NCBI RefSeq assembly: GCF_022539505.1
Contig: NC_061510.1
Coordinates: 40,015,047 to 40,079,046, forward strand
Reading direction: 5' to 3'
Origin: Lolium rigidum
Taxonomy: Eukaryota > Streptophyta > Magnoliopsida > Poales > Poaceae
DNA: 64,000 bases
Positions 23,474 to 35,451 of this stretch are shown here, one piece after another; the first letter of the stretch is position 1, and each line of letters starts with the position of its first letter. Under the pieces are notes generated by a model that ran no database searches, was not told where the DNA came from, and saw only the letters and a list, made by a program, of their open reading frames with translations. The translations under genes and the position numbers were made by a program.

Positions 23474-23738
23474 TAATATTTTGTTTTACAGAAGTCCAAA
23501 TAATAACAATAGTTTGAGACAAGAAAAGGCAAAACCTAATCTAGAGACCTGTGAATAATCCCTGCAGAAGGAAGGTGCATCTACTGCACCTGTTTAATTA
23601 GGTAGGAGAGTAATTGTAGCCCTTCTCGGACAAACTATCGTCACCTTGTCAGCTCTGCACTGAACTCAATACGTCCAATAATAGGTGAGCGCCCACTACC
23701 TACTCGTAGCCAGCACCCTTCTCACTTCACCTCTTCTC

Positions 23739-23746
23739 CTATAAAC
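23739..23746 (+). promoter_or_regulatory. TATA box of the OVATE family gene
   Basis: CTATAAAC lies about 130 bases upstream of the ATG. It is followed by a pyrimidine-rich leader (TCACTCTCCCC), typical of plant core promoters. Confidence 0.6.
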
Positions 23747-23874
23747 TCCTCGCAGCATCACACGGGCACCACGCTCTCACTCTCCCCATTCACCACGCAC
23801 AACCACCTTTCTCCACTCTCGGAGCTTGCTAGCTCGGTAGCTAGCACCCGCGTCAAGGAAAGATTTAAAGCACC

Positions 23875-24492
23875 ATGCTTGGCTGCTTCTCCCGGCTCCG
23901 GCGGCCGGCGCCTACAGCCGGGGCACCGGCGCCCGTGCAGCATCCGTGTGACGACGCTTCCACGTCTGCTATGTCGACATCCACCACGCCCACCTCTCCG
24001 TGCTCGTCCTCCTCCTCCGCCCGCTTCAAGAAAGCGAGCCTCCGGGACGGTGGCAGCAGAGGCGGGGAAGCCGACGGCGCCGTCGCGAAGGAGTACCTGT
24101 CTTCCGCGGTCACCGTGGACTCCGAGCTGTCGTCGGCCATCGCGTCCCGCCGGTTCTTCCTCGCCTCTCCAGGCCGGTCCAACTCCATCGTCGACTCGTC
24201 GGCGCACGCCGGGGTGATCGGTTTGGGCGCGGCCGGCGTGGCTGTGCCGACCTACTCGCCGGACCCGCACGCCGACTTCCTCAAGTCCATGGAGGAGATG
24301 TCCGCGGCACTGCAGCTGGACGCCAGGCGGCGCGGCGACAGGGCGCGCCTCCACGAGCTGCTGCTCTGCTACCTCGCGCTCAACGACAAGCGCGCACACA
24401 GGTACATCGTCAGCGCCTTCACCGACCTCCTGCTCCGCCTCACCGCCACCACCGACGACCTCGAGCTCGACGACGAGCAGGACGCCTTGTAG
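23875..24492 (+). CDS. OVATE family protein (OFP), putative transcriptional repressor
   Basis: This is a single-exon frame of 205 codons, the usual intronless form of OFP genes. The start at 23875 (CACCATGC) is the first ATG after a pyrimidine-rich leader downstream of a TATA box. The N-terminal half is low-complexity Ser/Pro/Ala. The C-terminal OVATE (DUF623) domain spans about residues 124-188. Its signature is SPDPHADFLKSMEEM, then LHELLLCYLALN, then HRYIVSAFTDLLLRL. OFPs are plant-specific nuclear proteins that interact with TALE homeodomain (KNOX/BELL) and TRM proteins; they repress transcription and shape organs. Which pathway this member serves cannot be told from sequence. The coding region is strongly GC-biased at third positions, as many grass genes are. 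No motif clearly matching a poly-A signal is visible downstream. Confidence 0.9.
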   Translation: MLGCFSRLRRPAPTAGAPAPVQHPCDDASTSAMSTSTTPTSPCSSSSSARFKKASLRDGGSRGGEADGAVAKEYLSSAVTVDSELSSAIASRRFFLASPGRSNSIVDSSAHAGVIGLGAAGVAVPTYSPDPHADFLKSMEEMSAALQLDARRRGDRARLHELLLCYLALNDKRAHRYIVSAFTDLLLRLTATTDDLELDDEQDAL

Positions 24493-26400
24493 CTGCCGGA
24501 ACCCAGCAGCAGCTAAACATGTTCTTCCATTTCTCAGAGAGTTCGGTGCTACGTGTAGGAACATTCTTTTTTCTTGGTGCAAAATGCTCGAGCTGTGCTC
24601 AGTTGCCCAGATCATGCACCTGACTGTACATAGGTCGTGTGCAATTTCGTAGCGAAAGTCGCTTTGCAGTAGTTTGTAACTTTGTGTGGGGTTGCTTTTT
24701 GCTCTTTATAAAAGGTGTGAGCGTGCTAGTGAAGTTGGGAATATCTTAGCTTCTACAATGGGGTCGCGCGCTTTGTTTCTTTGTGCAATTACATTTGTCT
24801 TTTCGGCCATCTCTGTGTTCTTTTCACTGTGTGGCCTTTAGCTTTATGTTGGAGCATCTCTGAAGACCAATTTGCCTTTCGATTTGGTAGCTCATGGCAA
24901 ACATGGTTATGCCGTGACCATTACTGTGTGAACGTAATTTAGTATTCTGTCTGGTAACTGTACATTTTTTATACAGAGATAGAAGAAGGATTCCTCCTCC
25001 GTTATCTGAAGATGGTGCGCAACTCGTTTCATCGTCTACACTATGCCCCAAAAGCGACGTCTCTGATCTTGATTCTTGAGACGGGTGAGGCCTTCGGATC
25101 CAGCAGCAGGACGCAATAATAAACAGACGCCGTGCAAAACCAATCGCCGCAGTGCACAGGCACAGGCTGCTCACACATGGCTGCCGTAATGTTGGTGGAT
25201 GAAGCGCTAACCATCTAGTAATAGCTTGAGAAGGAGTGTTCGAAAGTACAGAAACCAAAAAACAAAATGTGTACTGATAAGATAGGTATATATCATGGAC
25301 TGAGCCCTCAACGTTTCTTCATGACGAACCTATCCCAGAAAAGAGTCGCCATGGCGAAAGGCAAAGCAATCAAGCCTGTGACGGTAGCCGAGACATTGAC
25401 ACGGCAACCGCGAGCTAGGATCTGCTTTGTCCATGACGACCCTGGCCCCTGGCCGTGTCCAACACATCTATCAGGTCACATGCAAGCAAGTGCCGATCAT
25501 CAGGGGCCTACGTGATTACTGGCCAGATGCGTAACTAACCGGAAAGCAAAGCAGAGGGAGGCGACCTCAGGACAGCAACGGCATCATGGAGACATGTTGC
25601 GATCTCTGCAACAGCAGAGCGGCACTGGAGGGGCGACTAGCTCCAGCAGTGTCCATGGCGCAGCATGATCAAGGTCCAAGTCCACCACCGGCCATCGTTG
25701 TGCCGCTCCAGGTCCTGTGATCTGATCATTTGGTCCTTCCATTCTGGCCGGCAGCGACGCCGACAAAATCACCTTTCATGCCGGCCACGGGCCACGCGCA
25801 CGGCGGCGTGGGTAACCAGCAGAGGGAGCACTGCAACACACGGCAGCGCTGCCGCACCCTCACTAACAGGAAATGCTGCTAAAAGCAGATTTGGCATCCT
25901 GGTGGAGAGTGGAGACACACCAGACGCCACGAAAACACTGTAAATTACAAGGATATCACGCGTTTTCTGATCTGGACGGAAATGTAACACCTTAGACGAC
26001 AACAATGACTTCTTTATGTAAACCGGCGGTACCTCTGCATATTCATAATACATGGGGAGAATGCCTAAATACAAGGCTAGGGGCAGGTCCTGGCCGGCCG
26101 TGGCAGCCCGGCATGGCAGTGGCGTGGATGTGGAGCTGGAGTGGCGCTTGGACGGCTGCTGGTGGAGCACTGGAGCTCACCAGCAGGGCGGGGCGTCCAA
26201 CCATGGCCTAGGGAAGTGAGGCTCAACTGGTTGGGATAGTGGATGTACAAACCCAGCACCTAAGTTCTTAAATCCTCACGTAAGCGAATTTATGTACCTA
26301 TATATACTTGAGGCACAAGCTGGTTCTGATACTCATGCAATTTATCTTGAGGACTATGCTTTAATCTTAACCAAGATTAAAAATCTTAGTACTCACGCGA
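24493..26400. other. 3' flank of the OFP gene and intergenic DNA; no gene seen
   Basis: About 24493-24760 is the likely 3' UTR of the OFP gene. Open frames at 25267-25515 (+) and 25769-26170 (-) show no domain, no intron context and no family that I recognise. I leave them uncalled. Confidence 0.4.
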
Positions 26401-26401
26401 A

Positions 26402-26465
26402 ATGGTTGTGTGCATCCCTAGTTGGTGCAGAGGCCGGAAAGTGAAATTCTCCCCATTTTATAAGC
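26402..26465 (+). mobile_element. Orphan LINE-type 3' tail
   Basis: GTTGTGTGCATCCC, then GTGCAGAGGCCGG and a CTCCCCATTTTATAA end match the 3' tails of grass L1 elements and of the retroposon immediately downstream. It is too short to say which element it came from. Confidence 0.4.
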
Positions 26466-27639
26466 TAACCCTCTCGCCCCCGCGTGGCGGCGCCGCGCCA
26501 GGGCAGCCGCCGGCGCTCCTCCTCGTCTCCCCTGTGAACCCTCCTCCCCCGCCGCCGCCGCCCGAGGCGCTGCCAGGCAAAGCCTTGGTGGCGTGGCGGC
26601 GGCAGACTCTCCTCGATCGCGGACCGGTGGGCACGACGGCGGTGATCGGCCTGGCCTCCCCTGATGCGGCGGTGCGGGAGGCGGCGGCCACGGCGCCGAT
26701 CTTCTGGCGGCGGCTGCTGCTCCGTCGGCGGTGAGGCGCTACTGGGCCTCTCTTGCGTCATGAGGAACCTTAGGTCAGCAGCTCTAGGCATGGCGGTGGT
26801 GCCCATCTTCTCCATCGGAGGTGGTCGGCCAGATTGGGGCTGGTTGTGGCGATCTCCTGATCTCACATCTAGTCCTAGCAGTGTGTTGGGGATGCGCGGC
26901 TGCCTGTGAAAACCGTGCTCCGACCCTGGTCGTGGCGGGCGATGGTGACGTCACGCGTCGTAACCTTCTTGAAGGCATCGCCGTTGCAGTCTGTGTCTAC
27001 TCACTCATGCTGCTCCGGGGGAAACCCTAGATCTGGGTCTCCCGGATCGGACGATGGCTGCGCTCTATGCGTCGTTCTACCTCGTGGGGCATCATTTTTG
27101 GAGCAGTTGTTGGACGCTGGTGGGCTGCGGTGGTGTGGTGTTCATCTACCGCATCGACGATGGTGTCTCGGTGGCGTGGTGCATCGGAGTATCGGTGTTG
27201 GATGCGGGTTGATGAACGCGCGCAGGATGGTGGTGTTGTCAGGCGTCATGGTGGCGTCGACGACATGTCTGGCAAGGTCAATGCGGTGATCCCTCTTGGA
27301 GATGGGTTCGAGGAAGACGGCTGTAGCGATTTCTGTGGCGTGTGCAATGGCGTGCGCTCAGGGTCTGCTTGACTGGTTGTGCTTCTCACCCGCCAATGGG
27401 CGGCTTGGGAAGGCTTTCGGTTTTAGATGATGTGCGTTGGTGTATTGTAAGGGTAATGGCTCTGTTCATGGTCACCCCCTTCATCGCCCTGGTAGGTATA
27501 GCGAGTTGTCGCTTGAAAGGTGGTTTCGAGTTGATCTTTGTATCTCCCTTGTAAGGTATCATGAATAATCTAATAAAAAAAAGTTGTGTGTATCCTTTGG
27601 ATGCAGAGGCTGGGGCCATGCTCCCATTTTGAAAAAAAA
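26466..27639 (+). mobile_element. Short non-autonomous retroposon, copy 1 (+)
   Basis: The 5' part is GC-rich (about 26466-26750). The body contains CCCTAGATCTGGGT and CCAATGGGCGGCTTGGG. The end is a LINE-type tail (ATGCAGAGGCTGGGGCC, then ATGCTCCCATTTTG) and an A-run at 27631-27638. It encodes no reverse transcriptase. A reverse-oriented relative lies at 35993-39685. No clean target duplication was found for this copy. Open frames inside are low-complexity shadows. Confidence 0.55.
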
Positions 27640-28048
27640 GATTAGCCTCGTTGGGCCTGATCTGGGTTGGCCAGCCCTGTTGTTCTCTAGGCTATAAGGC
27701 TTCCGACATGGGAGCACACCCCTCGCCCATGTGTAGATCCAGGCCAGGTCTGTGGTGTGCCAACATCTGGCAGCCACATGACGGCCCCTTTTGGGCTCTG
27801 CTAGTTTGACTTGTGGGTGTGTCCTACTTGTTGTACCTCACTATTCAAGGGCGAGTTGACTCACGCCGTACTCTCCCGCTCATTCTGATGGATATGTTGT
27901 GGTGGTCTATTGTTGTGATACGGGTGCGATATCTCGGATGCCAGGGGCGGCGGCCCGAGAAGGTGCATGCATGAATATCTCTACGATGAGCAACGGGGTA
28001 GTGGTGATGGCTTGGCTTTTTTGGCCATGAGGGTGGCAAGGAGTAGGT

Positions 28049-28116
28049 GACGGGGTACACTGGTGCTGGCGACGGGGTACCCTGGTGCTGGCGACGGGGT
28101 ACCCTGGTGCTGGCAA
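28049..28116. repeat. 22-bp minisatellite, about three units
   Basis: The unit CTGGTGCTGGCGACGGGGTACC is repeated with one or two substitutions. Flanking partial units give just over three copies. Confidence 0.75.
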
Positions 28117-28139
28117 CGCTTCGGCAAAGACAACTCTCA

Positions 28140-28500
28140 GATCATTTAGTGAAGATCTTGCTTGGGGGGAAGTCGGTGATTTGTGGTTCTAAGTTTTTTC
28201 GGGCGAAATCGCAGTACTCCGGGGCCAACAACGGCGTTGCCTACAAGATTCGTAACCCTCTTGAGGGCATAGTGCTAGGTACATTGTCCACACTTGAGCT
28301 CTGGGTGAAAACCCTGGACCATTTTGGTATCGATGACAGCGTCACTTAGAATTATTACCCTCTGGGTGAAAACCCTTGAGGAGCTCCACTATCCTGGTCT
28401 CGCTTAGGTGGCTTCGGGGCAAGCTCGAAATTTCTTGTTTATCATTGATCTCCTTTGTAAGATAATATCCTCATCACTTTGTATTGGTTTGGACGAGTGT
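28140..28500 (+). other. Repeat-derived segment, unclassified
   Basis: CTCTGGGTGAAAACCCT occurs twice about 70 bases apart (28300 and 28360). The downstream CTCCTTTGTAAGATAAT and TGCTTTATTTATAAA phrases resemble the 3' end of a grass retroelement. No coding domain is seen. Confidence 0.3.
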
Positions 28501-28542
28501 GCTTTATTTATAAATTAGGACAAAAGAAGATTTGGAGAAGGT

Positions 28543-28676
28543 AAATACAAGGCTAGGAGTGATATATTAAGAGACAAAGAGAGAACCAACATGAATACTT
28601 TATCAGGGAAAATACAAGGCTAGGAGTTATATGTTAATAGACATACAGAGAACCCACACAAATAGTTTATAAGGAA
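28543..28676. repeat. Diverged 67-bp tandem duplication
   Basis: Two units start AAATACAAGGCTAGGAGT at 28543 and 28610. Both continue through TATATTAA/TATGTTAA...AGAGAACC...AC. Divergence is considerable. Confidence 0.6.
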
Positions 28677-29329
28677 AGACCAAAGAATATCCATACAACA
28701 TAACACCGCATACCGACCTAAAGGCCACACACAACTCGAGCCGACGACCCATCCGTCCAGGCGGAATAAGGACGACACTCCACGAGATGAAAGATTTCAG
28801 AGCCGCCACCCCAACATCCATCGTTGATCCTAAACGCGTACAGACCTAACCGACCATGAAGCTGGAAAGCAAATACACATATGACAAATTTCAGTTTACT
28901 TGCTCCACCATTGACCCATCAGTTAGTATCGAGACTGTTATTTCGAGATACAACTCATGTGTGGCACTTCCATAATTCTCTACCGATTTCATACTTTTGA
29001 TGTAAATCGATCCAAGCTTCAGTATTCGGGAGCAGAAAGCGTGATAAGACATAGCAACGAGTTCTACAACGTATGGAGTAAAATTCGAGAAGTGGAGCCA
29101 ACACTCCTCCCCCTCCCTCTGCGGCGACCAGGGGTAAACCCTAACCACATGGCCTCCCCTTCTCTCGTACCCCGGCCGTCGGGCAGGGCTTTCTTTCACT
29201 ACTTCTGTCATATTTGGCGAGGCTTGAAGAAAGGCTTTCTTTCGGTGAGTTTGACACATCGCAATGGAATAATTTTGGAACGTTTGAGGCATGTTGGTGT
29301 GCCATCACTAAGATTAATTGTTGACGGCC

Positions 29330-29440
29330 CAAGGGTCTATCCTTCTTGGTCCTCCTCAGCGCTTGGGAGATATGGAATAAGAGAAATGCAATGGTATTTA
29401 AGAATTTTGCCCCCATCCCAACTATTGTCATTTCGGCTAG
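29330..29440 (+). pseudogene. LINE ORF2 C-terminal remnant
   Basis: A short frame reads SAWEIWNKRNAMVF, the conserved segment found just after the zf-RVT domain in plant L1 ORF2 proteins. The flanks are not alignable by eye. It is only a fragment. Confidence 0.55.
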
Positions 29441-31649
29441 GGGTGAAAACAAAGCAGATACGTATAGTATTGAGTGGTGCCACATTTGTTTTTACATATA
29501 TTTTTTTCGAAAACAAATACGAATACAACATCCTTGAAAACTAAATGGAAGCACATAGTATTAGAAACAAATACTGTCGTAATACGTTGTGAACACAGAG
29601 TGATGCATATATTGACCGGAACCAAGAAAATCCTTGAATCACGCCAAAAAAAATCTTAAGCATTCAAACAAGCGTACAAAGTTGGTCCCTACCTCGATTT
29701 ACTATGGAATAGGGGAAGACCAAACCTTAGAAGCTTCCTCGAATGCATGAAGGTATTACATGGTCGTCAATTTTGGAAAGAGCTGTTACGGTGACCCTAC
29801 ACACCACGGCATTTTTTAGGGCACAGGTCATTGGTATAACACTTATAAAAGTATCAGTCCATAAATATTACATCCCTCAAAGTACTACAACAGAAATATT
29901 GCGAGTCTGATATTACACACTTAATATTATAAGCCAGAAGTGTACAAAAACTTCAAGATGCTCCTCAGTCGAGTGAGGATTTCCATAAGTCTCGAACTCT
30001 AATTTAAATAACTTTAGAACTAATGGTACAACTAAACTAGGTATCATGATAGCTCCGCAGCCTATTCTATGATGTTCGGTGTTGTTAGGCTAATTATTCT
30101 ATTTGAGCCTTCACTGCTCCTCTTCTCCTTTCAGGTTGCCTTCTCCGTAGACTATGCCATAGTTCACCCCCTCCGCAAAGATATTTTCTTCATAGTAGAT
30201 CTCCCCTCCTCCAAATGGTTTTGCAGCAACCTTCCCCTCAGTGTTGTCCAAGTACAGCAAGGGTTTAAGATGTGGGGTGAGTACAACGTACTCAACAAGT
30301 TCAACTTCAGTACGTGTTTTATGTAGCCCTAGACCAGGACATCGTAGGCTAATGCATTTTTTATAAATATTTCTTCAAAGGTTCATTTTATTCTAGAAAA
30401 CTATATCTATTCACAGGTTGACTAGAACTTCATGGAGTTACTTTCTAGTTGCGTTCGCAATTCCTTTCCGAAATAGGGAGTAACATGTCACAACTCTCTG
30501 CACTATGCAGAGATGCATTGCTTTACCCACAAGAGACCAACATCTTTGTTGACAAACAGACGTACTTTCCCATCCATACTTCTCATGTATGAGGCCCAAC
30601 TGCTGACCAAAGCCAATCACTGCTTTTCTCCGTGACCCCACACACCTGCCCTTTTTATTCCGTCCTTGGAGCCTACTCACTTTGGGGAATTTCACCCTCG
30701 AAGCTGTCTACAATCCATCATAGACATCTAAGTACACGACACCCTATGAATAGGGATGTGAACATTTATGTTTGTTCCAAATCAATGGCTTCTCTTAACC
30801 CTCATAATAGACATCTGGAGTTGTGCGAAAGGAAAAAAGATACAACTGACTTCTTAGTCCCATACTAAATCTCATGGTTAACGTTTAATATATGGCACAA
30901 GAACCACTTGACGAAATTTTCTGTAAACCCAAGTGTAATGGAACCTCCACCGTTAGGTTAATTATACCATGATTCCATCACCCTTCCACACTCATATTCA
31001 TAATATCAAAAGCAGTTCTTTGTTTTTCAATGCAGAATGATAAGAATAGTAATTTGCAATGACTTTCATATTAAATAATCAAGGACATGCATAATTATTA
31101 AACTTGCCTTGTGATTGCGATATAATGCAATTCGAAGTCTCGGCTTGACCTTGAATCTCGTGTTCTGAAAGAAATGCCATTGCCTCACAAGACACCGTTT
31201 GAGAACCAACTTATGCTACTAAGAATAGATATGACATGCTTTATGGTTTAAGTTGTTGTCTCCCCTTCTTTGTGCATTTTGCCGTAGAGTAGTTATATAT
31301 ACTAACTCTATTAATTTTAGGGTATTTTTTAATTCATTCAAAAAAATTGAAATGTTCTGAATGAATTGGGTACTTATCAGGATTTCAGTATTTAAAATCT
31401 TGTTTGAAAGAATTTTACTAGTCTTGTAAAATATTTTAGTTAATTTTTGATTTTGTCACACTGACATTTTGGCCCTAGGGCATTTAAGCTCCTTGATATT
31501 TCATAAAATATTAAATCATCATAAAATATGATAAAAATCATAGTCCAGTTCCTATTGTTGTGAGGATTCAAAAAATGTTTTTTATTTTTCTGAATTATAT
31601 TTATTTTTGACTTATTTCTGGTATTTATTTTAATAAACTTCAAATAATA
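29441..31649. other. Intergenic DNA; no gene seen
   Basis: The region is AT-rich. Open frames at 30069-30326 and 30438-30868 have no recognisable domain. No inverted or direct repeats of note were seen. Confidence 0.4.
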
Positions 31650-33381
31650 TTGGGCCCCACCAGCCAGTCCATCGAATTGACCTGGTCGAACTTGACCGGT
31701 TCGGTCGGCCCATCAAAACCGACCCTCACTCTCTCTTCCTCACTCGCTCCTCCTCGCACTCAAGCGACTTGCGTCGCTCCCTTGTCGCCTCCACTCGTCG
31801 AGCTCCTCCGGGCTAACATGGATATCCATGTCAGAAGGTTGCCTAATCTGAGTGAGAGGGTGCTGCCGCCTTTTAAGAACAACCCTGCCAGCGAGGATCC
31901 GGCCTGGACGCAATGTCCTCATCTCTCCGAGTCGCCTCAGCTGACTCGGATGGTTAGGCGGATCTGCAAGCTGACAGAGGAGGGTCTGACGGGGAAGGAC
32001 CTTACCTTGTCCTGGTTCACCAAGCGGATCCAACAACTTCAGCATAGGGACCGCCTGATGTTCCAGTACACGGGGCGCGACGATCCTATGCGTGCGTCCA
32101 AGGACAACCTCTCCGCCGACGCCATCGACAAGCGGATCTGACTGTTGATCAAGATTCCGCGTGATCTTCACGTTCACGTGTGTAACAAGGACATCCACAC
32201 CAACGGCTCCGGGACCACGGTATGTTATCGCGTCTTAACTTGTTATTTTATTTGTAATCTGTAATTTGACTAAGTACCGGCTCGCAACAAAGCTCGAAGC
32301 CCTCGAGGAAGGCGACCTCGAACTCTCCTCCAGGTTCCTCACGCGGGCAATACCGACCCGGAGGCCGCATCGGAGGCGGAAGCTCCCGAAGCACCGCGCC
32401 CATCCAAGAGGAAGAGGGCTGCCCCTCCAGTCCTTCAGCCCAAACGTGCCCGCGAAGCGCTCAACATCGCGGCAACTCGCAAGGCGGAGGCGGAGAAAAA
32501 GCGCCTCAAACTTATCGATACCAAGCAACCGAGCCCAACCGGAAATCCACCAGCTTCTTCGGACCTTCCGGTAAGTGCTAAATTTCCGAAGGAAAATCCT
32601 TCCGCCATCGTGAATCAGCATATACTTAATCGTAACGCTCTTTTCTTTTCGCGACAGAAGTTCCGGAAGCCAGCCCCCCAAGGCCCCTAAGGCCCCCAAG
32701 AAGAGAACTAAGCCGTCTCCGGCTTCCATACCAGTCACACCAGAAGTCGGAGTTCCGCCCAAGGCTTCTTCAACCGCCAAGCCGGATCCTAAGGACGTCA
32801 TCAACATTGATGACATCCTTGAAGATCCGACCGCCGAGACTGGCCAAGGCGATTCCGGCAAGGACGCCTCCTCACCTGTTCCTCCGCCTGAGCAACCCAC
32901 CGCTACTTCCGCCGAGCCTACGGCCGAACAATACGAGCAGAAGGTGCAGCTGATCCGTGCCACTGGCGCATCCCAGACTCCGTCGCTGCAGAAGCTCCCC
33001 CTCTCTCAACGTCACGCGGAAATTTCAGCCATGATGGAGAAGGTGTGGGGGCCTGCGGATACAGAGATAAAGGAGCTCTCCGACCTCGAGAGCGAACTCA
33101 AGGTGTTTTTTTCTAAACACAAGGAGATGCGCCAGGTAACACTAGCCCCCAAGCATTGGTTCAGACATTTTTCCGTGTAACATGTGTTAGCCGATGCTTC
33201 TCTCAACATTAGTCTTAGACGGAAATTTAAAATTTTTCTCGATCCAAAACTTTGAACTCCTCGCCATCCCCCAGAATTTTGAATTTCCGGCTAAATCCTC
33301 TCTGCGTCTCAGAGCACGCGGAAGCTGCACGAAGACCTGCGCGTCCATGTGCTGGAGCAGGAAGACATCGCGGGGAAGAAC
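31650..33381 (+). pseudogene. Gypsy-type antisense-ORF protein (Transposase_28-like), 3' part
   Basis: Broken exon-like blocks read, in order: DLTLSWFTKRIQ and MFQYTGRDDPMRASK at 32000-32110; a Lys/Arg-rich block around 32380-32520; and acidic Pro-rich sequence (VINIDDILEDPTAETG) leading to SDLESELKVFFSKHKEMRQ at 32660-33135. A last coding-like stretch, 33311-33381, ends exactly at LTR1. This pattern matches the putative gypsy-type transposon protein (Pfam Transposase_28 group) common in grass retroelements. Stops, a frame change and the missing N-terminus make it non-functional. Family assignment is from memory of the motif style. Confidence 0.5.
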
Positions 33382-33940
33382 TGTCGTTGCCTAATCGACG
33401 GTACCTCGGAGGAGGGATCCTCACGAGGGGGAGAAGAAGTGGGGGCCATAGGGCGGAGTGCACATGGGACGGTGGTACGCGATTTACCCAGCTTCGGAAC
33501 ACCTGCATGATGACAGGGCCTACTGCTGCTTGTCTGGAATTATCTGGGCGTTTTCGCGTTGTTACAATGAGTTGTGGTTGTGCCTCTAGGGCTCCCGGGA
33601 TCCGGCTTATAAAGGCGCACGGATCTAGGGTTTACATGGAGAGTCCTAGCCGGATCGCAGATTGCCTAACTACGGTACAATGACTTGCTGTGTACGTCAA
33701 GGATCCGCCTTCCATATACGTCGTACTGGATCCGAGTTCCTCATGGGCTTCCACGGATCCGGGTTCCTCCGAATGTCGGTGCGGATCCGGCTTACTGATC
33801 CTGGGCCGGACTTCATCCTTCATGATCAACAACAACTGGGCCGCCCGATGGGCCACATGCCTCATCACCGTCTATGGGCCACCCGAGCTTGCCGGATCTA
33901 GGCACTGTCGATGGTACACCCATGAAGTATACCCACAACA
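33382..33940 (-). repeat. LTR1 of a gypsy-type element
   Basis: This 559-bp block begins TGTCGTTGCCTAATCG and ends TATACCCACAACA (TG...CA). It is nearly identical to 34894-35451, differing by roughly 15-20 substitutions and small indels. The adjacent GTAGCCCCCAGAG reads in complement as a polypurine tract, so this is the 3' LTR of a - strand element. Confidence 0.8.
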
Positions 33941-34893
33941 GTAGCCCCCAGAGTTCTCCGAGATTCTCCTCTTGTTTCCGCCTTGCTAAAACTTCATGGT
34001 TTCCGGCACTCTTGGTAACACGGAGAAACTTGAAGAACTCCAACTTCGTACTTTCTCTTTCCCAACACTTGGTCGGAAAATCCCCCCATCCTGCGGGACT
34101 TCATCCATCGACAGCGCTCAGCATGTCTCCGGGTTACTCCCCTGCAACGGACAAGGGTTTGATTCTCTTTGCGTTGTAACCCGGAACCTTAAAAGATTCA
34201 AATGGTTCCGCCAATTCTGGCGCCATTTTCGCGCGATTTGAGCGGTAACTTATCCTTAGCCATTATTACCGTTTAGGGTTTCGACACGTGTCACGCATCC
34301 AACAGTGCGACGCTTGCGTTCCGACCACAGGATGCGGAGCACGAATCTCCTCCCACGGCCTATAAATATCCACCGTCAACCCCTAAACCTCTCATTCACC
34401 CCCCTTTCACCTCTCTGCGAAGCGCCGCCGTCGAGCCCTCTCTCCGCCGTGCCGGAGTTTCGCCGGAGCTGCTTTGCCACCGCACGGAGTTCATCCTGTT
34501 CTTAACTTCGGCGAGCCACCGCGCACAAACCTCGCCGCCGGCGACTCCGACCACCGCGGAAACCATTACGGTGAGTTCTCGAGCTTCGTCCTTTCGCCGC
34601 AGTTGGTAGGGATGAACCTGGGATTTAACATAGGATCCGACTAAGTCAGTTTCCGTCTTCATCATCCTATCAGATGTCTTCTTCGACTCCGCCTCCCGCT
34701 TCCGAACCAATCATGGCGACGCCTATCTCCTCCGCCCCTCCTCCATTTGTCCCAGTTCGGCTGGAGTCCTCAAAGGATTCCGGCAAGAATATCGAGGGCA
34801 CCTCTGCTAACCCGAAGACATCGCGGACGCAGAGCAAACGAAAAAGAAGGCGGAGGAGGCAGCCGCCAAGAAATCCCCACGGTGGGCGCCAAC
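33941..34893. mobile_element. Internal region of the gypsy-type element, deletion derivative
   Basis: The region carries a polypurine tract on the left and, just inside LTR2, the complement of a primer-binding site (TTGGCGCCCACCGTGGGG). Between them, on the + strand, are a TATAAATA at 34371, a pyrimidine-rich leader, and an ORF from 34674 (MSSSTPPPASEPIMATP). That ORF is the N-terminal part of the antisense protein whose C-terminal part lies left of LTR1. It runs straight into the primer-binding site, so most of the element is deleted. Confidence 0.6.
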
Positions 34894-35451
34894 TGTCGTT
34901 GCCTAATCGACGGTACCTCGGAGGAGGGATCCTCATGAGGGGGAGAAGAAGTGGGGGCCATAGGGAGGAGTGCACACGGGATGGTGGTACGTGATTTACC
35001 CAGCTTCGGACACCTGCACGATGACAGTGGCCTACCGCCGCTTGTCTGGAATTATCTGGGCGCTTTCGCGTTGTTACAATGAGTTGTGGTTGTGCCTCTA
35101 GGGCTCTCGGGATCCGGCTTACAAAGGCGCACGGATCTAGGGTTTACATGGAGAGACCTAGCCGGATCGCAGATTGCCTAACTACGGTACAATGACTTGC
35201 CGTGTACGTCAAGGATCCGCCTTCCATATACGTCGTACTGGATCCGAGTTCCTCATGGGCCTCCACGGATCCGGGTTCCTCCGAATGTCGGTGCGGATCC
35301 GGCTATCGATCCCGGGCCGGACTTCATCCTTCATGATCAACAGCAACTGGGCCGCCCGATGGGCCACATGCCTCATCACCGTCTATGGGCCACCCGAGCT
35401 TGCCGGATCTAGGCACTGTCGATGGTACACCCATGAAGTATACCCACAACA
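34894..35451 (-). repeat. LTR2 of the gypsy-type element
   Basis: This 558-bp block pairs with LTR1. It is the 5' LTR in element orientation, because the primer-binding site lies at its left edge (34876-34893). The 5 bases outside the two LTRs (AGAAC and GTCGT) do not match, so they are not the two ends of one simple insertion. Confidence 0.8.

Noticed and set aside
24000..24623. Additional frames of 107-285 codons overlapping the OVATE gene
   Set aside because: They are other-frame shadows of a GC-rich coding exon. Only the 23875 frame has a domain.
25769..26170. 133-codon - strand frame
   Set aside because: It has no domain, is not flanked by promoter-like or splice signals and lies next to retroposon debris.
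33382..35451. Simple intact LTR retrotransposon with these two LTRs as ends
   Set aside because: The flanking 5-mers differ, and element coding sequence continues to the left of LTR1, so the arrangement is recombinant.
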